The translations under genes and the position numbers were made by a program. The notes below the pieces were generated by a model, which saw only the letters and a list, made by a program, of their open reading frames with translations, was not told where the DNA came from and made no database searches. Positions 11,009 through 22,100 of a DNA stretch of 64,000 nucleotides are shown here, piece by piece. The stretch's first letter is position 1. Each line of letters begins with the position of its first letter. The DNA is from Echinometra lucunter (Eukaryota > Echinodermata > Echinoidea > Camarodonta > Echinometridae). The stretch covers positions 6,458,730 to 6,522,729 of the forward strand of contig CM057165.1 of assembly GCA_029962745.1 (NCBI GenBank), read 5' to 3'.

Positions 11009-11617
11009 TTCCCGGAAAAAAGGCCGTTAACGCGCACGTGCGCGAAATGTACGTTTTCGAGAAAAACGCGAATGAAGTTTTGACCTTATTTTGAGCTTTT
11101 AGCAGCTAGTGTATTATTTTTCCGTCCTAACTCTCAAACTTTCTGACAGAGCAAGATTTTTTCTTCAATGATATTTTGTGCTTTTATTTAAAACACTCTA
11201 AAGGTTTTCTAACCATTAGCATTTTATCCTTAACGGCTTTCTTCCCGGACCAAAAATGCGCGAGTACGTAAATCCAGTTCCCGGAAAAAGGCCGCTAATG
11301 CGAATCGGTCTATGCGCGTAAGCACGTTGAGCGAAGAATAGTGTCTTTCTTCCGGGAACAAAAAATGCGCAATAGTTCCCAGAAAAAAGGACGCTATTGC
11401 GAATCGATCTAGCACGTAAGCACGTTGAGTGAGGAGGAATTCACGTGCTCGTGTAATTTTTTTTTTTTTTTTTTGCTTATTACATCATAATGACGTCAAA
11501 TTGAGGTTCGAGAATGGTACGAGAAGAAAGCTTATGACATGCTTTTTCCATTTCTGCAATGAAAAAAAAATGGTGGGAAAATTGAGAAAAGGTCGCTAAC
11601 GGCCTTTTTCCGGGAAG
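11009..11617. repeat. Complex inverted-repeat element, CTTCCCGGAAAAA ends
   Basis: The left end CTTCCCGGAAAAAAGGCCG is mirrored by CGGCCTTTTTCCGGGAAG at the right end. Inside, further degenerate copies of the same end occur at about 11241, 11278, 11352 and 11378, in both orientations. They alternate with a TAAGCACGTTGAG..GA repeat (11320 and 11418). The structure suggests a fold-back element that has invaded or duplicated itself. Confidence 0.7.
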
Positions 11618-12530
11618 CACATGCTCCATCCAATTTCTTTCTTTCCCTTTCTCTCTTATCTGTTACTGTACTCAACGATAGGGTTTGTAAGTGGATGTGT
11701 GGTGTGTTTGATGTGAGAGAGAAAGAGAGAGAAATGATGGAAGCAAAAAGGGGGGGGGGGGAGAGGAATATATTCATTAAAGAAAGATGCCAACAAGGAT
11801 AAGCGGAAGGAATATCACACAAAGTTGATGAACACGTTGAAAAGATACCCAGTTAGCAGAATCCATAAAAAAGTAAAATATAAGTAGGGGTACAATGAAG
11901 CCTAAATCAAACACAGCGAGTTGAGAGAAAGGGGACGAGAGAAGCAGGTGGGGTCAGGGGTTAAGGGAGTCTGAACACTTCCCCCTCTTTTTCAAAGGAA
12001 CATTGGATTAGCTCCCTGTTTTTCTGGAATGGACCCATTTTCCTCTGCTAATCTTTTTTTATTTTGTTTTGTTTTGTTTTACTTTTTTTTTGCTTGTTGG
12101 AAATTTTCAACATATTGGCTCCCCCTTTTTTTTTTTCAAAACTCCTTGCGCCCCTGGAAAGAGCATGATAATGAAGATCGACACAAAAATTTCAGTATGA
12201 TCATGTAAGTATATGTGAGCGTGTAGGATAGCTAATGGGTCATTATGACGTCAGTGATGTCAAGTAGTTGTATAGTGACCATTAACTTTCAAATTTAACG
12301 TTCACGTGTACACCATACATGTATAAGCTGCATATGTGGGGAGGGGGGGGGGGGGGGTGTTCTCTATTCGCGGTCACTATTGTTAGTTTGTTTAGATAGT
12401 AGGCTTGCTCCTCGCATAATTCATAAGACAGAAGTGCATATCTGTTCATAACTGCCCATGGCCTGTGTTATTTTCAAGCAATTAGGTTTAAACCAACGTG
12501 AGGACTACACAAAGTTAAACTTTAAGGGCT
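11618..12530. other. No gene seen
   Basis: Low-complexity patches only (GA-rich around 11712-11770, T-rich around 12050-12140, G run at 12341-12358). No coding or RNA signature recognised. Confidence 0.4.
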
Positions 12531-13403
12531 GCCGGTGGTCTGACCCACTTACACGAATGCAAGGTTATATTAGATAACCTTGCACCCATGTAGGTATACA
12601 GAGGGGAAATTGCTGACAATAGGCGTGTAGTGTTCCATGACTCAGTGTGTGAGAAAGAGGAGCAAGAGCGGTGATTCAAAACAAAAATCTGAGAATTTCA
12701 CTTAAAGGGGGTACCCAATGCTGAAACGATGTTAGTTCATTTAAAAGAGCATGATTTTATTAGCATAAAATCATCTGCCTATAAATTGTTTTTTTAAAGT
12801 CGCATTGCCAAGGAAACCCCAAAATGTGATAAGATTTTCAGGATATTTTTGACCCCTCAGGTGTGAACCCAGTTTCAACTGGGTACCCACTTTGACGTCA
12901 AAATGACGTCAAAGTGGGTACCTTGTCGCGCAATTCTAGCAAAATGCGCGCAAGGTATAATACAAATTGTACAGTCTAGCGTGCAGCACAACTGCAATGC
13001 GCGAAGCTGGGTACCCACTTTTACGTCATACCTCATACTCAAATTTTTTGGTCAACTCTTGACTTTTTATGAGAAAATTAGTCAAAATGCATTGATTTCG
13101 ACTGAAAAATCATCAAATTCTAAATGTTATTCTTCTTAGAATTCTATTCTCGATCATATATCAAAAAAAAATTTACCATTGTGTAATCACTTTAAGTTAA
13201 TTTTGAGATCCAATTGAAGGAATGGGATGGAATCATGGAAATAAGATATTTTATCATCCTAGGGTGCAAAAAGCAAATATTTTCAGAGAATTAGTTAATT
13301 ACATGTATTGTAGTGATTGCTATTCTCAACTATAGAGGTCGGCAGTCACATAAGTTTGCACAGCTCACCATACCAATGCTCCTCTCTGTGGGTCAGACCC
13401 GGC
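12531..13403. repeat. Repeat family J, copy 1 (873 bp, TIR element)
   Basis: The ends GCCGGTGGTCTGACCCAC and GTGGGTCAGACCCGGC are inverted repeats. The left part (ACACGAATGCAAGGTTATA, GAAATTGCTGACAATAGG) and right part (CAACTATAGAGG, TTTGCACAGCTCACCATACC) recur at 52505-54215, so this is a dispersed family. Non-coding. It contains a perfect TGACGTCA palindrome (12882-12922). Confidence 0.75.
12882..12922. repeat. Perfect hairpin carrying two TGACGTCA (CRE) sites
   Basis: Arms GGTACCCACTTTGACGTCA and its exact reverse complement (19 bp each) are separated by AAA. Each arm holds a full TGACGTCA cAMP-response-element octamer. A third, partial arm (GGGTACCCACTTTTACGTCA) occurs at about 13009-13028. 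Confidence 0.9.
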
Positions 13404-14647
13404 ACTGACCAATACCAATAACGACAACATGATTTTCAACTAAATGTACAGCCTACTTTGTTGATTGCATGGTGAGAATTGTCGTACATGTATAAATACA
13501 TATAATCCATTAATGAAGGATGGTCCTCATGGTGTGTTTTAATCCAACTACTTTTGATGCCAAGCTTCAAGCAGAATGAGGAAAAATACACTGTGCTCAT
13601 TTTGGGTGCATCATTGCATCAGTAACTGCCGTTTGATGCTGAAAATAAGCACTAAATCTTTAAATTGGCAATACAATGAGAGTTTGAAACCAGTTTAAGC
13701 AATTGCACAGGTGTTATTAGCCATCTCTATGGCAAATTGTCAACTTTTTACCTTCTCAACATACTTACGTTCTGTCAAGTTTAATACATTTATATTTCAG
13801 ATACACGAGTTTTTATATATGAGAAAAATACTGGTGTTGCCAATTTTATGGAGAAAATTTGATCAAATAAGGCTTCAAATAATTCCTGCTATGACTGTTT
13901 TAATGGAAGGGCAGATGTAGGGTGTATTGTATAAAATATCATTATCGTTATCCATACTCTACTTTAGCCAAGCTTGAAACAGGTTTGAATTCAATTTTGT
14001 CTACCTCCAGCAAAATAAATGACACAAAATAAACAGCAATTGTAATCAATTCATCTTACAATTATAGGTCCAGAATTTATTTTTTCATTCTTATTATCAT
14101 TTTCACAATTTCAATGTATATGTACTATGCTCTGTAATATCTATACAAATAAATAAGTGCTGTAGAAAATTTGCTGGAATGATAGAATTGGCAGAAAATT
14201 TATTAACATACATGCATGTCAAACAATGTACATACAAGTATCAAATTCAATATTTGACTATGGTTATGGCTACATGGCACTCCTTATTCCTTTTATATTG
14301 ACTATTTATATCACCATATCATTTGACTGTTTGTTTCATGTGGTAAAAGTAATTTCAATATATCTGCAATATTTGTGATGAATGTTACCACAGCAGAAAA
14401 TGGTTCAAGAAATCAGGCATTCCTTCTGTGATATATGAACATTTGTTCACTAAAACTTGAAATAGTTTCAAAGACTGTTTTTATTATTTGGCACACACGA
14501 TACATGCACCTAGCATATCGTTGCTACATTTAGCATTCTAAAAAGCAACGACACTCTGCCATGAACTTAAATGTTAAACAGCTTGTCAATAATGGCCTAT
14601 GTTTTAAAATACCAGCCTAAACCACTTGTGGATCTCAACGACACAAA
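13404..14647. other. Intergenic, downstream of CCDC18
   Basis: AT-rich with no gene recognised. It could include a distal part of a long CCDC18 3' UTR, but no cDNA evidence is available here. Confidence 0.35.
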
Positions 14648-15089
14648 GGCCCGTATTCACAAAGGTGTACTAAGATAAAACATGGTTTAAATCTATGGCT
14701 TAACTATGGGTAGCCAAATGTGACAACTCTGTCTATGCTGTTATGTTCCTTATGTTTACTAGACTTCTGGGCCCCGTAACACAAAGCTTAGCAATTGATT
14801 GTACGATTGATCTTTGCGATTGATTGCATTGACCACTATGTGCAATCAATCGCAAAAATTTATTGTACGATCAATCGCTAAGCTTTGTGTCACGGGGCCC
14901 TGGTCACATGCTTTAATGGTCAAGAAAACTATTGTATTTATCATTCCCTGGCAGCTTTTAATAGTTTGAGTATCAAAAACAAGCTTTGATAAATCGAACA
15001 TCTACTGTTAGTGATTTGTGTTACATTTGGCTACCCATAGTTGGACCACTAATTCAAACAATGGTTTAACACCTTTGTGAATACGAGCC
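14648..15089. mobile_element. Family A fold-back MITE, copy 1, with nested hairpin element
   Basis: The ends GGCCCGTATTCACAAAGGTG and CACCTTTGTGAATACGAGCC are inverted. Internal arms also pair (GGTAGCCAAATGTGACA with TGTTACATTTGGCTACCC). Related copies are at 32640-32859 and 51748-51994. A second, independent palindrome (14769-14900) sits between the arms, so this copy is nested. Confidence 0.8.
14769..14900. mobile_element. Inner palindromic element, GGGCCCCGTAACACAAAGC ends
   Basis: The arms GGGCCCCGTAACACAAAGCTTAGC... and ...GCTAAGCTTTGTGTCACGGGGCCC form a near-complete hairpin about 130 bp long. It is inserted within the family A MITE. Confidence 0.8.
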
Positions 15090-15844
15090 AAAGAAAGTAA
15101 AATGTTCATTTCCAGAGGAATTTCAAATCTATGGAAAGTCCATGTGTAGCACCTGATACGCAGAACTTATAAAGTTTTTGATCAACTTCACAAACTCATG
15201 TGAGTGGGAGAGGATGGAAAGCTCTGAGTTGTTTTTTTCCCCTTCTAAAGCACCAAGATCCTTGCACCAAGATTATTGAATGATTTATCCACTAGCGCTC
15301 TTAACTGGCAAATGTAAATACATGTACATACATCAAGACATATGATGCCATTAAGCATGACAAACTCACACATATATACAAATGACAAACTGCTGGAAGT
15401 TTTATGAAGTAATGGATGGAGATATCATTTTGAATTCCTGATTCATGGAAAAATGGTGGTCAAGAATATGACAAAAAGTTGCATATTTTGTCTAACAAGC
15501 AAATAGACCGCTTACACGAGTCACTTCTGAATATGAAATATGTAATACACCACACAAGAGAGTGATAGAGGTCCCCCTTCGTACTGACATTTGTTTCCCA
15601 TTGCAATTTTTAAAAAATATATACTGAAACTAGATGCTGATATTTACTCCCCTAAATCACATAAACAAAGCGGGACTTGTATTGCTCATGGAATAAAACA
15701 AGGCTTAATAGTTTATCTCAAGGCACTGTATTGAATAAGATAATAATTTACTACCGGTGTCTACCCATCTACTAACTAACCCACCAACAGAGCAAGATGA
15801 CCTCAATGACTGTAACACAGAACCACTGAGAGGGGAAAATGGTG

Positions 15845-15856
15845 TAGTTTTTATTC
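15845..15856 (-). terminator. Candidate poly(A) signal of CCDC18
   Basis: Minus-strand AATAAA occurs here, about 245 nt downstream of the CCDC18 stop codon at 16099. It is the first canonical hexamer I noticed in the presumed 3' UTR. A longer UTR is equally possible. Confidence 0.35.
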
Positions 15857-16098
15857 ATCCATCCATTCAAAAGTCATTTGATACAGTGCCTTTTCCTTGC
15901 AGTTACAAAGCGCTGCACACACTACTCCATGTCTGGGCCACTCAAACTAGGTTGATCAAACTATAACTGTCACAGATATCTGACCTGTTTTTCATTCATA
16001 AAGCAGACCATGCAACTGATCTCTAACACTGGGCTTCATCAAAATTCATTAAGAAATAGTGGAATCCATGTTGACAGTGTGATCAGGGGAAGACAGGT

Positions 16099-16180
16099 TT
16101 AAATGACACCAAACAGTTCTTCGTTGATCTTCTGCCTACGAGCATCGTTGGATTTCAGTTTGGCTTGTAAATCTGCAATA
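16099..16180 (-). CDS. CCDC18: CCDC18 exon 28 (1693-1719) with stop
   Basis: Acceptor CTCTTCCAG preceded by a strong pyrimidine tract. Encodes IADLQAKLKSNDARRQKINE then ELFGVI and TAA (16099-16101). Phase fits exon 27 exactly. Confidence 0.8.
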
Positions 16181-19100
16181 CTGGAAGAGAGAGAAAGAGA
16201 GGGGGAAACTGACAGTTCAAAGGAGAATTAAAGGTTAATGGAAATCACTCTTTTACACTGTAAAAATGGAATTTTTTGCGCAATTAATTTTTTGTGCTCA
16301 GATGAGTTAATCACGATCGCGTATTTTTAATTTTTGCTGTTAGATAACAGTATCCACGTCCAAATTATAAACAAAATATTTTGCACGGTATTATTTTTGC
16401 ACAAGTGGCGTGCCGCGCAAAATGTGCGAAAATGTCCACACTGCGAAATAATCCGTTTGCAGTAGCATGTTCAGACTGTAGCATAGTATACAAATGGAAC
16501 TTGTATAAAGAAACCTCATGAAAAGAAAATGTGGCATACACACTTCCTGAAACGTATCGTATAAAGTAATACCGTATAAAGATACAAGTCTGGAGGAGGT
16601 CAGCTGACACCAGTTGACATCAGGTTACCGCAAGGTCAAGGTCAGCACGGGAGCATGCATAAGTACAGCTGCATGGTCATATCAGCATGTACACGTGGTA
16701 AGCCCCACCCAGCTACACATTTTTTGTACAATAAAATATTTAGAATACAAGGGGATGCTGATTCTTTATCAAGTTTTTGTTCAAAACGATGCTCAAAAGT
16801 GAGATTCGCTATAAAATATTTCGTTATATAATGTTCACATTATCAAAATTGAGTTCAATGTACTTATTGTACAGAGATGCTAGCTATATGGTTTTCTAAA
16901 AGAAATACAATGAATTCAGGTAGTGTGAACAGGGGGTACAATGTCTCTGCTTTTGGTAAGATATCACATTTAACACGACCAATAAGGCAATCAAGACCAA
17001 CCTTTGGGCATCTTCAATGACCAAGTCAATTATCACAAAATGAAATGTGCAAACAACATGGTCACGTTACATATAGCAAGCAGTGATCTACAGACAATTA
17101 TAACATGGGATACTGCAAACTGTTTCTGAGTTGATGTCTTGCAAGTATTTTCAATACTTTCACTCATAAATTCACTATTCTTCTTCTTTGACCCTATAGA
17201 CCAATTTCACCGCCGGTTTATGTATTTGGCCCTCTATCGGCGACGCCATTGCTGCGGTGGGCAAGCGCGCTGACCGCGATTGGCTCTGTGTACAAAATGA
17301 ATGTAAGATATGAGATATGCCCCGATATTGTTCCATTTACTTTATTCTAGATCAATAAAATAAAGCATGGATACATGGGTAGATGAGGTAAGACAATGGT
17401 CATATCTGACGGATGAAGGTATGATGTATTTTTGTACTTTCGATGGTTTTTCAATTTAGCTTTGTCAGTAAAAGTTCGATTGCAGCATAGAAGCCGTAGT
17501 AAACGGGAGCCCTAAATCTTACCCTGTTTACAAAGTCATGTTTCACTCATTAAATTTTACGCCAAAGTACATAATGATAATGTTTCTTGACTTCGAAGTC
17601 CTTTCTGTTGATGTTTTTACCCACTGGTGACGAATTCCTTCACATTGCTTACGGAAACCTGCGTAGGGAGTACGGCTTCTCACACAAACAGGCTTCATGA
17701 ATCAAAAGTGAGTGAATTTCGCACTCAGTTAGCTTCAAATTTTTAAACTTTCTCTAATTCTTGTGGCATTTGAGCACCGCACAGCTGCGACCTGAACTTC
17801 CCTGATAATTTCTCATTGCAAATATTAAAATAAATCTGCATATACTGGTCAAAATAGATGAAAAATCGAACGAATGTACATAACGCGCTATTGACTTGTG
17901 TACTATAAGTTGGAGCGCCCACCGCAGTATGTCGAACTGTGTCGAACAGTCTGCTGCCCTCTTGCGTTGTGAAATTGGTCTATATAGCCTGGGCTATTTT
18001 GAAACTGCATAGCGGGATTAATTTGCCCCCCCCCCCACCAGATCTCGGCCATTTATTGACCGATTGTGACTAAACTTGCCGTGTCGGTGTCCCATCATTT
18101 ATTTTACAAGAATTCATAGTCAAATTTATGGTATTTAAAAAAAACAAAAAAAAAACATTCTTCTAACAACACTTCTTGTAAAACCCATACATTGTACACA
18201 AAATCATTGGAAACCACAATTTTTGTGACATTGGTCACAAATATGTGCTATATCTCCACAACTGTAACCCTGATTTTCACAATTCAGGTCTTAAAATGTG
18301 TGCAAGATGTGAAAGAAAAAAGTCATGAAATTTCAGTGCGAGATCTTCTTGTGTTGAAAAATTATCGTGTCGAGGGGACTATTTCAGCCCCCCCCCCCCC
18401 CCTCCGGGGCTAATGAGGGTTAATCTACTAACTTCAAACCTTTCTCTACCAATCTGCAAGAAATGTAATGTGAAAGGTACATTAAGAGCTTATAAATCAT
18501 TTTACAAACCCCTCAAATCTGTTTTCGAGATCTATCTCATTATACAGAAATATTAATACACAGACTTTTTGAGCCCCATTTTTCATTTTGCTATAAAATA
18601 GTATTAGAATCTTTAAAGCAGTTTGTTTGGTTTTCTTTCTTAAAGTTTATTTATTCCATTGATATCTACTGAAATTCAAACTTCAATAGCCCAGTCAATT
18701 ATCACTAAGGGAAATCTGCAAATAATACAAAGTCAGGTTGGTTAAATTAAATGTGGATGAGCTTAAAGACTGAGAGTTAAGACTAATACCATTCTGTAGG
18801 CTTGAGTTGTTGTTTGGAACTCCTTGGTTGTGCCTTGCCGTGTGATGCTAGTTTGGCCTTCTGATTGGCTAGTTTCTGCTTGAGGGGAGTGGTCTCTGTT
18901 GAGCTTTTCTCTTTTTCTGAATGAAATATACAGATACATGCAAAAAAGAATGAGCAAAAGAAACAAACTAGGTGTTTCGTGGAAAAGAAAGAGGTATTTT
19001 GTCAGCTTCTTATGGTTTAATCCCAACAAAGCTAAGGACCAACTGGACTTGTGGCAAACAAAGATTGCACGCAGACAAATGAATAAGACTTCAACGTGAC

Positions 19101-22100
19101 TAGTCAGGGGAAAAATATAAATTCATACCAAATAGTTGAGTAAGCACAATTTCTCACTTCTTGAGAACATGAGAACATGCGTCAAGTGTGTTGGGCAAAA
19201 CACCCATAATGATAACTGCAAAAATGATAAATGCATGTGTCATTTTTTGAAAACAAGATGTTCAGTAAAACTTTCACTCCCCATCCCCTAGTCTCTTTTC
19301 TCTATTCTGACCACATGAATCACAGCTTTTAACAGAATGTAACAGGCAGGTTTAACAATTCTACAAGCTTCATCAATGTGGTGGGTCAATGACAAACTCT
19401 AGTAAAGCTAGAGGTTACGCTATACTTCAAGCCACAGATTCCATAAGACTATTCTGAAGTGATCATTATAAGGTACAAGATAAAAAAAAAAGAAACCAAT
19501 GTGTGTATCAGATGTTTTGGGATGAGGATGAATTGGACTCACCAGTAAGTTTAGGAGATTTTGACTGTTGTGTTTTTTTCCCTTTGCTCTTTGTCTGACC
19601 ACTTGCCCCTTTTGAAAAGAGGGATCTTCGGGTGGGTGAGGAGGTCTTCCTCAGGGGTATCCCACTTCTCCTTCGGGGGGAGATGGGGCCAGAACGTGAA
19701 GACGGTGAGCTGTTGGCACTCTTGAGAGGGGTGGGAGGAGACAGGGAACCTGTGGGCTCTGTCGATGTTCTGCTGCTGCTGATGAGAAGGCTGCCATCTG
19801 AAAAATCCTCCAGATTCAACCAGTTCTCATCCTTCTCCTTGGCTGGTTGCGATGGGATGGTTTCAGCCACAATCTGTCTGTTCACAAAGTCCAGCATCGC
19901 CTCGAATGTTCTTGGCTCTTCCCTCTCGTGACCATTCTCTGGCAGCCTCTCTACTCCGGAAATGACGGAGCTGGCTTCCGTCACCTCAGAAAAAGCATCA
20001 ATCCTATCACTAAACTTCACACTGTACACATCCATCGTTTTCTCATTCCTTCGTAGCAGATCAACCTGAGATCCAATGCGAGCCTCTTCAGTCCTACCAC
20101 CTTCATTCACTTGAGCTGTTTCTGCAACATCCACTCTTGACTGAGAGGGAGGTGCATCTTGAGACAACATCCTAGAATTTCTCAGTCCAGGAGATACTGA
20201 TGGAACTTGATCACCCATCACCAATCTCTCCACTTCGTCCATCTCGTTCAGTCCGTGGATGTCAAGAGATGGGCGTTCAGGAACCAAGGATTCATAACTC
20301 AGTCTCCCAGGGCTTCTCCCAGGTCTGTACTGACCAAAGGGTGGTGATGGCTGGCTTGACGTAAGACTCACCCTAGGGGGCTCGGTGGATGGGGAGGTGA
20401 AGGGGCTAGCAGGCAAGGAGGATATCCTGCCAGATGTATTCCGGTTGGTGTGCGTATCCAGCATGGCATGAGAACCAAACATGGCTCGCTCATAGCCAGA
20501 CAACTTGGCCTTCAGGCGAGCTATCTCCGACTCCTAATATGCAGAAACGGGTAAAGAAAACAGCAAGTGATGGCTGCCTCACAAGAAATGCAAATGAAAA
20601 TTCGAATTTAAATCACCTGATTTCCTAAAGAAAATTGATATTGTCTAAAACATTATTTTTCCTTCACCATACATTTGTCACTTCAATATCTATACTGTAC
20701 TCCTGTGCCATAGAGCAATGAGATTCATTATGTTTTACATCAAGAATATAATAAATCACCCAAGAATACTCACTGATGGCTCTAACCCTGATCAAATTGC
20801 CCTTGACTTTTACACCCAGAAAGAAAGAGAGAGAGAAAAGACACGATGGCAGAGAGAGAGAACAGTCAGCAGACTAATTTCCAATATAACTAAAATGCAC
20901 AGCCATTTGGTGTCAACTGACCAATCAGAGTGGTTAGATTCTAGAACATGTTATATGTTAACTAATCTCTTTCAAATGTCCTCTATCTCTATCTTTCTGT
21001 CTCTGCCTATACTCGCTGTGTGTCTGTTTGTGTGTGTCTGTCTCTTTCTTTTTGTCTTTATTATATTCTCACCTTGATGACCATGGCTTCATTGGTAGCA
21101 TTGATAACCTCCTTGGCTGCTGCCAGATCAGCCTCCAGACCAGCCACTTGTTTGGTAGCCTCCTGCAGGGCCTGGTTGGCTGCCTGTTGGGCTTCCTTCA
21201 GCTGGGCGATCTGGAGTCTGTGGGTGGAGTCTAGCTGGTCTCTGGAGGCCAGGAGCTGGGCATGGCTCTGCTGTAGCTGACTCACCTACAGAGGTGAAGT
21301 TATAGGAGGAAAGAAAGCAGGAGTGCACTGATATACATGTATGACAAAAAAGGCCCATTATTAAGATATCCAGTAGAAAATCCCCACAGTGATTTTATTG
21401 TTCACATACATATATGGAACGGTAAACTGCACTACTTACATGTACAATACTGAGACGCATATCAGCATGTCAACTCCAAATAAAAGAGAGTTTTACCATT
21501 TCTGACATTATAAGAATTTGTTTGGGCCACACCTTTTTTACAGGCAAAAAATATGCCTCTTGCCCCAGCATTTTTTTTTTGTATCCCAATTTTTATTTGT
21601 ACACAAAAAAATGCAAGGGTTTACTGCAGGGGTTTTCTGCTTCATATAAAAACAAGCCTTATTGGGGTTATCTATACAAGTATGTACATGCATCTATACT
21701 TGTATATGACAGATAAGAAAGTGTCATTTCATCATGTAGAACAGGGGAGTATTTCATGAAGAGATTTGTCAGTGATTTTTCACTGACTAATTTGCTTTCA
21801 GCCAATCAGATGTGAGGATTTTTAGTAGCTTATAACATTTGTCGGTGATTTTCACCAACAAAACTCTTCATGAAACACTCCCCAGGAGTTCAGACAGAAA
21901 GTGCTGTAAATTCTTATAAGAAAATACAAAAAAAGGAAGCATACAAAGCCTAGTTTTGGGAGTGTTGAAGTAAATAAATTGTGTGTGTAAGATTTCTATG
22001 AAGCAGAGAATACAAATTATACATAGGTATTAACTTTTGTGTGAAACAGGTATTGTGCTGTGTTAAACAACTGCACCTTCTCTCAGGGACAATTTCAATA

